Shown one piece after another: positions 10,700-21,300 of a stretch of 64,000 bases of DNA; positions within the stretch are counted from its first letter, which is position 1, and each line of letters starts with the position of its first letter. The notes beneath the pieces are model-generated. The model did not search any database. It saw only the letters and a program-made list of their open reading frames with translations, and was not told where the DNA came from. Source of the DNA: Romanomermis culicivorax (taxonomy: Eukaryota; Nematoda; Enoplea; Mermithida; Mermithidae); assembly GCA_963922205.1 (NCBI GenBank), contig CAWUHX010000034.1, positions 806,001-870,000 of the forward strand. Direction: 5' to 3'. Both the position numbers and the translations under genes were made by a program.

Positions 10700-11706
10700 T
10701 ATTTCTAATGAAAAATGTTCGATTCTTCACATTGGTAAAAACAACCCAAAAAATCCTTACTATCTAAATGGGGCTTCTGTTCCTGACTCCGAATCCGCTA
10801 TTAAAAATCTTGGGGTCTTCATTTCTGACAACCTTTCTTCTGGTGCCCATTGTAACTTTATAGTGAATAAAGCTATGCGAGTCTGTGGCTTGATTGTACG
10901 AAGTTTTTTTTTCGAAAGATAAATTTCTCTTAGCAAAAGCATTCACCACATACGTCCTATTCTAGAATACAGTACAGTAGTCTGGAATCCATATCTCATT
11001 AAAGATATAGTGGCAGTTGACAAAGTTCAGAGGCGATTCACTAAATGGATTAGTACTGACAAATCATTACCTTATGATCAAAGATTAACTGATATGAATC
11101 ATATCAGATTAGAGACTAGATGCATTCATTTTGATCTATATGGCCTACTCCATCATCCCAAAATCTATTCTACCAGTCGAAAATTATTTTTCCTTCTGTA
11201 CAAATCCTACTAGAGCCAGAAAATCGTTTAAATTCAACATAGGCAATTCTCGTCTTGACATTGACAAATATAGCTTTGCTAAACGAGTCGTTCATACATG
11301 GAACACACTACCCGATCACGTCGTAAAAGCGTCTTCAGTAGAATCTTTTTCTCGAAAACTTAGAGATACCTATCGATTTTTCTAAATTTATATGAGGACA
11401 TTAATATAATATGATTTCTTTTTTTCTTCATTTCTGTGTTGATTTCTCCTTTTCGTTCATCGGGGCGCGCGTAAGTGTACTTCTGTACCTGCATGTCTCC
11501 GTATGCAAATTAATTCATATTGTCTTTCACTCACTCACTGTATTGTTTGATTTTTCAATATGCTAACATTTTCACATTGCTCTTTATTTTGTACTGCATT
11601 AATAACCAATAATCTCGATGTTTGTTGTATTTATTTTTCTAGACTAACATGTGTTTTTGTTCTTTCTCTTCATTCGAAAAATAAATTTTTCTTCTTCTTC
11701 TTCTTC
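10700..11706 (+). mobile_element. LINE 3' end (Jockey/CR1-type RT remnant)
   Basis: Broken frames read, in order, a K-N-L-G-V-F-I-S-D-N-L segment, A-F-T-T-Y-V-R-P-I-L-E-Y-S-T-V-V-W-N-P, then V-D-K-V-Q-R-R-F-T-K-W-I, Y-D-Q-R-L and finally K-R-V-V-H-T-W-N-T-L-P-D-H-V-V-K-A-S-S. This is the usual C-terminal tail after the reverse transcriptase of Jockey/CR1/L2-type non-LTR elements. It ends in a (CTT)n microsatellite at 11686-11706, a common LINE tail. It is 5'-truncated and frameshifted. Confidence 0.85.
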
Positions 11707-11979
11707 AGGTATGCTCTAGAATTGTTCAGGAAGTTCATACCCTGATTTAATTTTCGACTACGAATATCTACAATGTAAAGACTAGAGAAAGTAAAATCAA
11801 TAATTGTGTAAATTTTCGGTCGAAACATCTATACCAACGGGCAACGATGTAGATTTTTCTATCTGAATCAATCAAACACAAAAAGTAAGAATTCCAGTTT
11901 TAAATCCGAATCCGACTGAAAAAACGGAAAATATTCAGAATTTCTTCTGATTCATCAGTCATTGACAACCTGCTGCAAC

Positions 11980-12250
11980 GACACACTTTGTGCCAATCGG
12001 CACAAGAGGCGAAAAAAATTTGTGCCAATGGCACAAAAATTTTTTTGCTACTAGAAACAAACTGAAAACTGCGGAAAATTTTTAGGCCAAAATATTAAAA
12101 AAAAGTTAACATTTAACGCATTAATTTTTTTGTAGAAATCGTGCCCAACCTATTTTTCAGCTAAACATGTCGGTGAGATAAGGAAAAACTGTGCAAGTAG
12201 TTCGCGACGACTCGAAAAGAAATGGAATGCTGAGAAAATTTAAATAACTC
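11980..12250. repeat. Second copy of the GTGCCAAT subterminal zone
   Basis: Matches 7316-7567 in the same orientation and 6780-7060 inverted: TTGTGCCAATCGGCACAA, an ACTGAAAACTGCGGAAA stretch, AGAAATCGTGCCC, GTGAGATAAG and AAAAGAAATGGAATGCTGA follow in the same order. The T-run terminus is not preserved here. Confidence 0.6.
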
Positions 12251-12474
12251 TAGGATTGTTCAGGATGTTCAAATTGATTAAATTTTGACTACGAATCTAG
12301 TATATATGAATGAATGAAAGACTGAATGAAAGATTTTTACCTGTCGAAGTAAACGCAAAATTACAATACAAAATATAATTAGTCGAGAACGAGGAAATAA
12401 TGAATAAACGTGAAAGATAAATTTTAGAAGATTCGAACGACAAAATTAAAGATCAAAAGCATGGATATAAGGTC

Positions 12475-13048
12475 GGTATTAGTGCGTCTGGTGGCCACCC
12501 ATCTTATAACATGTGTAATGCAAAAAGGTACCTGCAGTAATTGGGTAAAATGTGTGAGGAGAGGAGGCATAAACGGTATAACGTGCCTGCTAAATGGTAG
12601 AATAAGCCCAAAGTCCAATTTAGCAGTGCAATCACCGACTGTCGACGACAAAAATCATAGGATTTTTTCACTTCTGAATAGGGCCCAAGTCTAAAGGGTC
12701 ACTTATATTTGATTTTTCGATGGAACTGATCGCCAACAGCTTGAAACGTTCAGCTTGAAAATCCACTTTCGATCGGAAAGAATAACTGTAATTTTGTAGA
12801 AAATAACGACAGTAAGTAACCTCCAACCGAACCTAACCGAACAAAAATTTCCCTATCGTTCGGTAACGTTTTCTCGATTGTCTGTGCCTGAGTCGATTGC
12901 TTAAGCCAGTCTAAGCCTAAGCCTGAGCCAGGCTTCGTACTGTTGCCTTAAGTTACGCGTCATAACCAGTTATTGTAGATACCTCTTGCATCTTTTGCAT
13001 TACATACGTTACGTTACAAGATGGGTGGCCACCAGGCGCACTAATACC
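12475..13048. mobile_element. 574-bp DNA element with 7-bp TSD
   Basis: Inverted ends GGTATTAGTGCG(T/C)CTGGTGG, continuing as GCCACCCATCTT, flanked by perfect TAAGGTC duplications (12468-12474, 13049-13055). No open frame of interest. It includes, at about 12610-12690, a palindromic stretch also present at 15845-16030. The superfamily is not clear from the 7-bp duplication. Confidence 0.75.
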
Positions 13049-13194
13049 TAAGGTCGATCGAGAGTATGCGCTAGAGTAGACAATTTTTATTTTATTTCCA
13101 TTCATTTCCACTCATCATTTATTGACAGCCTGTAAACTTTGCTGCAACAATGCTGATACACTGTTCAAAGAGAACTCGTTCGCGTTCGGGTCAA

Positions 13195-13408
13195 TTACGA
13201 GTAGATAAAATTATATTCGTTGACTCGGCGCGAAGCGCCGGAAATTTTTTGCGTTTTCGGCCCCTAAATCGTTTAAAAATCAAGGAAATTTAATGTCTGA
13301 ACAGCCAAAAATTTTGTGCCAATTGGCACAAACGCTCAAAATTTTTTGTGCCTTTCCAAATTTTTTTGTGCCAAAAACCATGTTTTGGCACAAAAAAAAA
13401 CACTGGCT
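13195..13408. repeat. Terminal module of a GTGCC-word hAT-like element
   Basis: Begins with the GGCGCGAAGCGCC hairpin, then TTGTGCCAATTGGCACAA, two further GTGCC words, a hairpin with GGCAC arms and the right terminus GGCACAAAAAAAAACACTG at 13408. Reverse-complemented it lines up position for position with the CCACAT-word end at 13515-13620. Its matching left terminus is uncertain (see 7298). Confidence 0.6.
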
Positions 13409-13514
13409 GTCAGGCCTTCGGTTGCACTGTGCAACTACGTTGGAATATATTTGGTTGGTTGCACTTGCACAGCCCGAAATTTGGTTGCTGTATGCAAAAA
13501 ACCCTGGTTCTCAT

Positions 13515-14547
13515 CACTGTTTTTTTTCCACATTTGCACTATAATGTGGAAAAAAAATCTGGAATGTGGAAAAAATTTTTGAGGTCTTTCCACAAATGTG
13601 GAAGAAAAATTTGGGGTTTTCATATTGAAAAGATGCATTTTGGTGCATTTTAGAAGGTCATAATCTCAAAATTTTCCGGCGCTTCGCGCCGGTAATAACT
13701 TTAATAATCATCATTATTCATTAAGTAGTTCAGGCGCGGCTTTTATCATGTCTACCTTCATTTATCACTTAATCTATAATAGTTTTCATCATCTTAAACG
13801 TAGTATCTCATGTTTTAATTGGTTATCTTCAACATTTTATCATAATATTTAATGAAGATTCGCATTTTTTCCTTTTGAGAAAGATGAATACACGTCAAGT
13901 CTCTATGATTTATGATGCGATTATTTCTTTGCTAACGTAAAATCAATTCAAAAGCTTCTTGGAAATATCTTTCGGAAATTTATATTCTTCTTACTCATAT
14001 ATTTTCGACCAAGTTCATGAGAGTTTACAAATAAATTACAGATTTTAAAATTTTTCAAGTAAAATTCTAGAAATTACGACTCTTGAACACTAAATTGGAA
14101 TCTAATTCTTGAAATAAATGTTCGGAAAAATGATTTTCCAGCATCCTAGAATGTCAATATACCCAAAAAATTTTCCGGCGCTACGCGCCGGAAAGTACCA
14201 TCTTTTTTGGGCTTTCACTTGTCATCAGAGAGGACTTGACCATTGATTTCTTGTGTAATTCAAGTCAATTATGCTCTTGGATAGTTTGCTACAAAACTTG
14301 TTCAACAACGCTTGTAGATTAGGCTTTTAAGTCGAACATTTCAATTTTTCTCCAATTTTAATGAATTAACTTCTCTAAAAACACCGGAAGGCTTGAAAAA
14401 GCTCAAAAACAGTGCGATAAAGCGTCTGTGAGCATTTCTAAGCCAAAAAACGGATTTTAAGACGAAAAAAAGTTTTTTCCACATGTGGAAAAAAATTTGA
14501 CCCCTTTCCACATTTGTGGAAAAAAGTTCGTGGAAAAAAAAACAGTG
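13515..14547. mobile_element. hAT-like non-autonomous element, word CCACAT
   Basis: 1033-bp element with ends CACTGTTTTTTTTCCAC and, inverted, CACTGTTTTTTTTTCCAC, flanked by perfect GTTCTCAT duplications (13507-13514, 14548-14555). Subterminal zones carry CCACAT/ATGTGG words in the positions where the 6014-7067 element has GTGCC/GGCAC. The interior (13628-14340) is the shared core bounded by CCGGCGCTTCGCGCCGG and CCGGCGCTACGCGCCGG hairpins. No transposase. Confidence 0.88.
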
Positions 14548-14559
14548 GTTCTCATTACT

Positions 14560-15260
14560 TTCAACGCCGTTTCGACAATTGAGCATTTCGAAGGAGTAAT
14601 TTTGGCAGGTTTTTCGACAACTTTGAAGAATTTTTCGAGTGTCATATCGCTTGGTGAAAATGTTGATGATGAATCGAATCGAGGCTAACCGAAGAAAAAA
14701 GAAGAGCCAGCGAGCAAAGAAGCGCCGCTGGATGAGGCTGAAGCGGTTTCAGTTTCGAACTTCACAGTAAAATGTATCTTAATTTGCTCAATTACACTGT
14801 AGATTCTATCTTAACATTTTTTCATGAATTAATCACGTCGCAAATTTGTCCGTCTTGAACACCTCTTTCGATACGTCCATTGTTCCGACGACAATTTAGT
14901 TGATTTCAATGCATATTATTCAGTATTATGCTCATGACAGTACAGTGTCTTGATGGGATTATCGTCTTATCAGTCTTTTGATTCTATTTTTAGATTTACT
15001 GATCAACCCATATAAGGTAAGAAGAATGCGCCGTTGAAAAATGATTACGTAGATGAGAAAATATTCTTTTTTCAAAGCACAACCATGTAGGCAAAGAAGA
15101 GTCGATTATTTTTCGGCCCGGATATAGTTCAACTTTATTCTACAAGAGTAGTATATGAAAATGATTCGACTTTTTCATTGTATTGAACAAAATCGTGATT
15201 GGGTCAAGTGGGAAAGCTCAATTGTTGATCATGATGACGTTGATATGAGTCACTTTTCAC
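14560..15260. other. Gene-free stretch upstream of cystatin-like gene 1
   Basis: I see no convincing open frame, RNA gene or repeat boundary here. The part nearest the gene may hold promoter elements; a TGATCATGATGACG stretch at about 15226 is the only palindromic cluster I noticed. Confidence 0.4.
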
Positions 15261-15265
15261 ACACA

Positions 15266-15273
15266 TATATAAA
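15266..15273 (+). promoter_or_regulatory. TATA box of cystatin-like gene 1
   Basis: TATATAAA lies 56 bp before the ATG at 15322, leaving room for a transcription start about 30 bp downstream and a 5'-UTR of some 25 nt. The paralogous gene at 31943 has a TATA box in the equivalent place. Confidence 0.6.
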
Positions 15274-15321
15274 TTCAGCCATTTGATACAGCCCTCACTA
15301 TTTAGATTTCAGGGACACAAG

Positions 15322-18300
15322 ATGTGTGTCAAGATGCTATTCGCCCAGTTTTCGATTTGCCTCTATTTTATCCATAGTCATATTTTCGTCATCCATTGCG
15401 CAATTGACCCGGACTCTTATCCGAATAAGCAAGTCGATTTACATAATTTCTATTCTTTGGAGATGCTACAAACTATGTTACAATGTTTAATCGATAAAAG
15501 CGATCAAAAAAATAATTTTGAAAGCGGTACGCCCGGTCGTGAGAATCGGAAATTGATCAGGATAGAAAGCGCCAGTATCAAACAGATGGCTCGAAACGGG
15601 GATTTGATAAACGCAACGATTTATATGGGCGAAAGAAGTTGCGATTTGAATTCTGGGGCAGGGCCTACTGTTGAGGAAGTGGTGAGTTTTATTATAGAGT
15701 AATTTTCTCATGAACTAATGATTGTAGATTTGGTTTACTGTAATGCCCAGAGCTGAATAACAATCTTTGTCCCTTTTAGAAAAAATTCAAATCTCGAAAA
15801 CGGCAGCGAACAGTATACTAAAAACTGCTGAAAAAAAGTTCTAAGCCCAATTCAGAAGTGAAATCGCCGATTGTCGGTGACAAAAATCCTAGGATTTTTT
15901 CACTTCTGAATTGGAATTGCCTGTTCAATCCTTAGAATCGCCGACTGTTGCCGATTAAATCCTAGGAATTGGCGACAGTCGTCGATGGTCGGCGACAAAA
16001 ATCCTAGGATTTTTCACTTCTGAATTAGGCTTTACTATAGAATGCTTACTTGAAAAAAATAAGCGACGAAAATTTGCAAAATATATATTGGAGAAATTTG
16101 AAGAAAAGCCTCTTGCAGCGGGGTATTATATTATAGTATGTTTTCAGTACAGCTAAATATAAAACCGATAAATTGAGTACAATTTTATATTTTATAATTT
16201 TCTCCTGAACCATGCTGAAAATTGCGAGCAACTACGACAAAGCCTTGGCAATTTTTCTGTAAAAAAAGTTCGGTTTGTGATTTTGAATCCATAATGCTTA
16301 ATCTTGTTTGTCATTATCAGCATTTTATTTAAAAATAGATCGTATTGAATATTCAAAAGCCACCTGAGTATTTTTTCGCTAAACCCTCTCATCGTGACCT
16401 TATTTAAACTTAAAATTTGCATAAATGTGATCCAAAAAGGAGCTGCACATCAAAGCTCAGGAACAAAAACAACTTAAGAGTACGGAATCATCCATTTGAT
16501 AGATCATTGAATGCTTGGAATTACTTTATATGTTCACCAACATCGCATGTGTCTTGTTTACAATCTACGAGTATTGAAACTTTAAAGCATATAACATGGT
16601 GATCAAACGGAAAAAGGCTTGTCGATTGAACCTATACATAATGTACGCCTGTTCACTTACATTTTTTGAATATTTTACATTGCAGTCCGATGAGTTAATC
16701 CAAATAAAATTCAGTTTCTGCATGGAAACTTTGTTGCTTACCCACATCTACATAAGAGCACGTTTATTCTGTCAACAAAAACATGGTATGGTAAGCCATC
16801 CTGTTTTATGGCGCCGTTTTCAAGAATTGCTTCTCTGCTTGTCAGTTCGATATTATGTAGAATTACCTACTGTTCAGTTTGACGATTGTGTGCCCTAACT
16901 CTAAATGTTCCGTTACCTCAAGTGTCCCATTACTCCAATATTGTCACGTTACTTCAGGTAATGCTATACATTCCTTTACCCCAAGTAATACAATTTTGTG
17001 GAAAAAGTAGTGTCCCACTACCCCAAGAATGCTAGAAATAAAAGGAAAAGTATAAGATAAAGAAAGAACAGCATGAACATAAAGCAAAACATAAACAAGG
17101 ACACGGAAAACAAAAGAAAAATAAGTACAAAGAAAAAATATTTGAAAAAATAAAAAGATGAGAAAGAATAAAATAAAGAAAACTGAGGAAAAAAAGAAAA
17201 ACAGTTTGGCGCTGAAACAGCCGGGCCAGAGCACCGGCACTGAAATAGGTGGCGCCAAAACGGCCCGCGCCGAATTGGCTGCTGCGCAAACGGCGGCACC
17301 GAAATGTCCCTTTCCGGTCATTTGGATGTGCTTTCGAACAATGCGTGTTGTGTTTACATCACTTGCACACTACATTTACATCACAGTGTAACCTGAAAAA
17401 AACATTTTTCGAGTATGGTTCCGAATATTGTAGTCTTTTGAGCGGTGTGCTCTACAGTCTTGCTGTTTAGTGCAAAGCAAAGAGAAGTGGATTGACTTTA
17501 AGGTGGTGCGTAAAGGTTGGTGAGAAACCAAGGGATGCTAAAGTGGTGAAGTTTTGTGCAATAAAAACTCACAAAATCGTTTTAAAAAAATCAAATCATC
17601 TGCATTTTGTTATAATTTGTTATAAATTTTGAATTGTCAAAAATTATTTTTAAAATTTAGCTATCGATCTAAGGACAATAGTTATACATAGAGTTACAAT
17701 GTAATGTTCATACAGGTCATTTAAATTACAAAATAAAAACTTTAACTATGAGTTGAAAAATTTTCATCATTTTGTAAGGTTTTTGGTGTGGGGTTTGTAG
17801 TATATAGGCTACAGGTTACTGTAGCAGGACTGGTGCGATCGAATGTTTATTTACTGCAGGGCTATTTGAAATGAGAAACTTACCTGCGGTTTTCATTCCA
17901 TGGGAAATTGAAAGACCAATTTCAAAATGTGTGTCGTTTAAGAATTGAAATAAAAGAATCGTCGTTCATTAGAAAATGCCCCGATAGGGCAGAAAAAAAG
18001 AAGACCATACTTGCTTAGATAGTTGCCAAGCTAGAAAAAGGAGTGGATTAGATTTTTGAAAACTTGAGTCACAGTTTGAAAAATCCACTTTTGTAATATT
18101 GGATTTTTATTCTTTCTCATTAAAAAATGTTTCATGTCCGTGGAAAAGTATATTCTGCAGCTTCGTGCATTTTGTCCTCCCACAGCATTGTATCAACCAC
18201 AGTAAAATTTTTCTGGATGAAAATTACATGCGAGCTAATGGTTGGCTTCACTCAAATGTGGAGTAATGCTGAACCAATAGCAATATAGCATCGTAAATCC

Positions 18301-21300
18301 GGACTGATCCGAATATACACCTCTTACTCTAGCTGAAAAATAGAGTGACTGGCATATGGTCATTTTGTTTTTTTCAACTTATGCCTGTGATTGAAAAGGT
18401 GTCATTAAGCACTATAAAAAACCAGGGATTAGTTGCACCAACCCAATCTGCGAATAATCTGAACGTCTGGATTAAATTGCTGATTCTCAGTCGTGCTTCA
18501 TACTGAGTACCCAGGTGTTTTGGGTTACCTGGGTATACCTACCCAGGTCAATTTTAAAAATGAAACCTGGGTGCTACCTGAGTATTCAGGTGACCTTTTA
18601 CCCGAATTTCTAACAAGATACTGTATGGGTAAACACTTATATACTCCAATGTTCGAGTAATTGCAAATAGTGCTCAAGTTGGGTATGCAAAATACCTGGG
18701 TAACATGAATACTGTGAAGACTGGTTACCCAGGTCATAAGATGTTCAAAGTGTGAAGCGCTAAAGCACTAATAATCGGTTTCAGCTAATCACAATGTCAA
18801 GATTATTTTCTTGCAGAACTAACAATCCTCACATCAGGCTTAAGATCAGCTAATACTAAGGTGTAAGCCCAGGTTCAGGAATTTCAGTCTAGAAATACAA
18901 AAATTTAAGAAAATAGTGTAACCTGACAGTTAGAGATGGGTGACATTCAGATTATAGCAAACACTTGATATCATTGACATCTTAGTGCAACTGCTGAAAC
19001 TGAGATGGTTGCTTCTTTGTTCGAGATTATCTTTGAGTTCGAGGTCAAACCTTTTGTAGATATGGTTACAGTCATCGTGCACTACCTGCAAACAGGGCAA
19101 CAGGATAAAGCGTATAAAAATGCCTTCAAAAAGTTGTTGATTCAGCCATGCACATACTACCTTGAAACAATTATCATCGCCAAACTTATGTCTCTAAATG
19201 GATGCTTGTTTGATTTTCCATGGAACAAAATTGTATCAGGCACTCACATATGAAACACTATTCACTAATTACTCATGTCTATCTCTGTTAATATAATGGG
19301 CAAACTTGCTCTGCTCTATGCCATGAAATCTTAATGTATTTTCTTGATCAATCTCCACATTGAATTGTATGTCACATTGAATACAAAGTATGCATATTGC
19401 GCCGGTTGAATGAAAATGCCATATTTGTAAGGCAATGTTTCATGTCAATTATATATTTGAATTTCAGATTTTTTCCTCATTTGTACAATTTTGATGCTTG
19501 GCACACAATTGATCTAGTTCTAAGAAGACTTGATGCTGCAGCTTTTTCTCTAGAAAGCCTGATTTGGATTTAATGCATAAACCACGGTTGGTCCTGTTTA
19601 ATTGACAGTAAATCAAGTAAAAAAGTTCTGTGCAGTTGGAAGCATACATGTGCGAGAGTGATATGGGGGTACGTACCCCCAGAGTTTTAAAATTGGCAGT
19701 CTTTTCCTGTATGAAAAAAATTTTTAGTAAACTTTTTGGGATTTTTGACTTAAAAAACCGTGATCCACCTTCTGAAACCACTCTTCCTCCAAATTTCAGA
19801 GCAGCACATGTATGGTTGAAAGTAGCGATGCATGGGAAGAATTTTCGAGAGGGAAAGTGTATAAGCAAAAAAGGGATTTTCCAAAAAAATTTCAATTTTC
19901 ATCAATTCTTGTCAAAAAACCTGTTCTTAATGTGTTTTTAGATTTTAAAAGTTCAGGAATAGTCAATTTCCAGAGGACAGACAGGAGTATCTAGAGTCTC
20001 AGTGGAAGGGTTTACTCCCCCATCTCTTGTACATCAATGGTTGGTAGATGTGCTGATGCACTCAGCTGCAGAATATACTTTTCCACGGACATGAAACATT
20101 TTTTAATGAGAAAGAGTAAAAATCGAATATTACAAAAGCGGACTTTTCAAACATTGACTCAAGTATTCAAAAATCTAGTCCACTCCTTTTTCTAGCTTGG
20201 CAACTATCTAAGCAAGTATATTCTTCTTTTTTCTGCCCTATCGGGGCATTTTCTAATAAACTAGTCCATGTCTTTTTAGTGGTCCTCAATCATGCATGAA
20301 AACCTTCACGGAAGCACATTGGAGTTTTAAATTTGGTCATCCTCACATCATAGAAACAATGAAAAACAATCTTAAAACTACAAATTTCCATTTTCGGTAA
20401 AAGTGAAAATGTGAGAACTGCATAGTAGAACACGTTGTAAAGGGAATGTAAAGTGGTCATATCTGGTGAATTCCCCATAGTCAAGAGCCCTCAACCCAAA
20501 CAATCGCAGAAATACTTTTGTTTACACAAATGACATTTCTTTGTGTAAAGTGACTGCGTTCATTGAATTCTCTATGATCAGAAACTCCTTCCCCCAAAAA
20601 TCGCGGAAATACGTTTGTTTACACTCAGAATATTTTTTTGCGACGTGATTGCATCATCGATATCTCCATAGCCGAAAACCCCTTCCCCAAAAATATCGCA
20701 GGAATGCATTTGTTAACACTCAAGATACTTCTTTGTATGACCGCATCCGTTGAATTCCCTGCGGTCGAAAACCCTTGCCACCAAGAAATCATTAAGATAC
20801 CCTTGTTTACGCCCGGGATAATTTTTTTGTGTAGGGTGACCGCATCCATTGAATTTCGCGTGGTCGAAAACTCCTTCTACCGAAAAATCTCGAAAATACG
20901 CTTGTTTACACCCGGGATAATTTTTTGTGTAAAGTGACAGCATTCATTGAATTCCCAAATAGTTTAAAACCCCTTCCCCAATAAAACCACGGAAATACTT
21001 TTCTTTACACTCAGGATAATCAGATAACACTAATGTTTCATCAAGAAAAAAATGATGTTTTTAACCCAAACGAAGGGGATTTTCTCCAACTTTGGTCGCT
21101 CATATAATTTGAGAAAATCAATATTTTCAAAAAATAAAAAAGGCTTTTCGAGTGGACACCTGACAGATGCACGGGTAAAAGTCTCAAAGTCCAGAGATGC
21201 ATACCCATTGAGGAATCTGCTCCAACTGGGAGCCCTAAAAAAGGCCGTTTTTCGCATGTTGTTGGCGCCCCACCAAGCATCATTTGATTATAGACCCCCA

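Larger units (their letters stand above)
7889..11713. mobile_element. CATACCTGTAA MITE split by hAT and LINE insertions
   Basis: Flanked by 8-bp CTCTAGAA duplications at 7881-7888 and 11714-11721. The left end (CATACG then CATACCTGTAAGAGGTCCG) and the right end (AGGTATG) are those of the 207-bp MITE at 6336-6542. Between them lie the hAT element 7926-10517 and a LINE 3' fragment near 10700-11706. The MITE's own middle (10526 to about 10700) follows the same order as 6366-6530. Confidence 0.75.

Noticed and set aside
10400..10922. Overlapping frames rich in Pro/Gly near the hAT right end
   Set aside because: They come from G-runs and C-runs of the MITE and from the LINE remnant, in several frames at once.
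17018..17321. Phe-rich minus-strand frames resembling membrane segments
   Set aside because: Produced by a purine-rich strand inside a repeat (copy at 22900-23225 has other frames); three frames are open at once.
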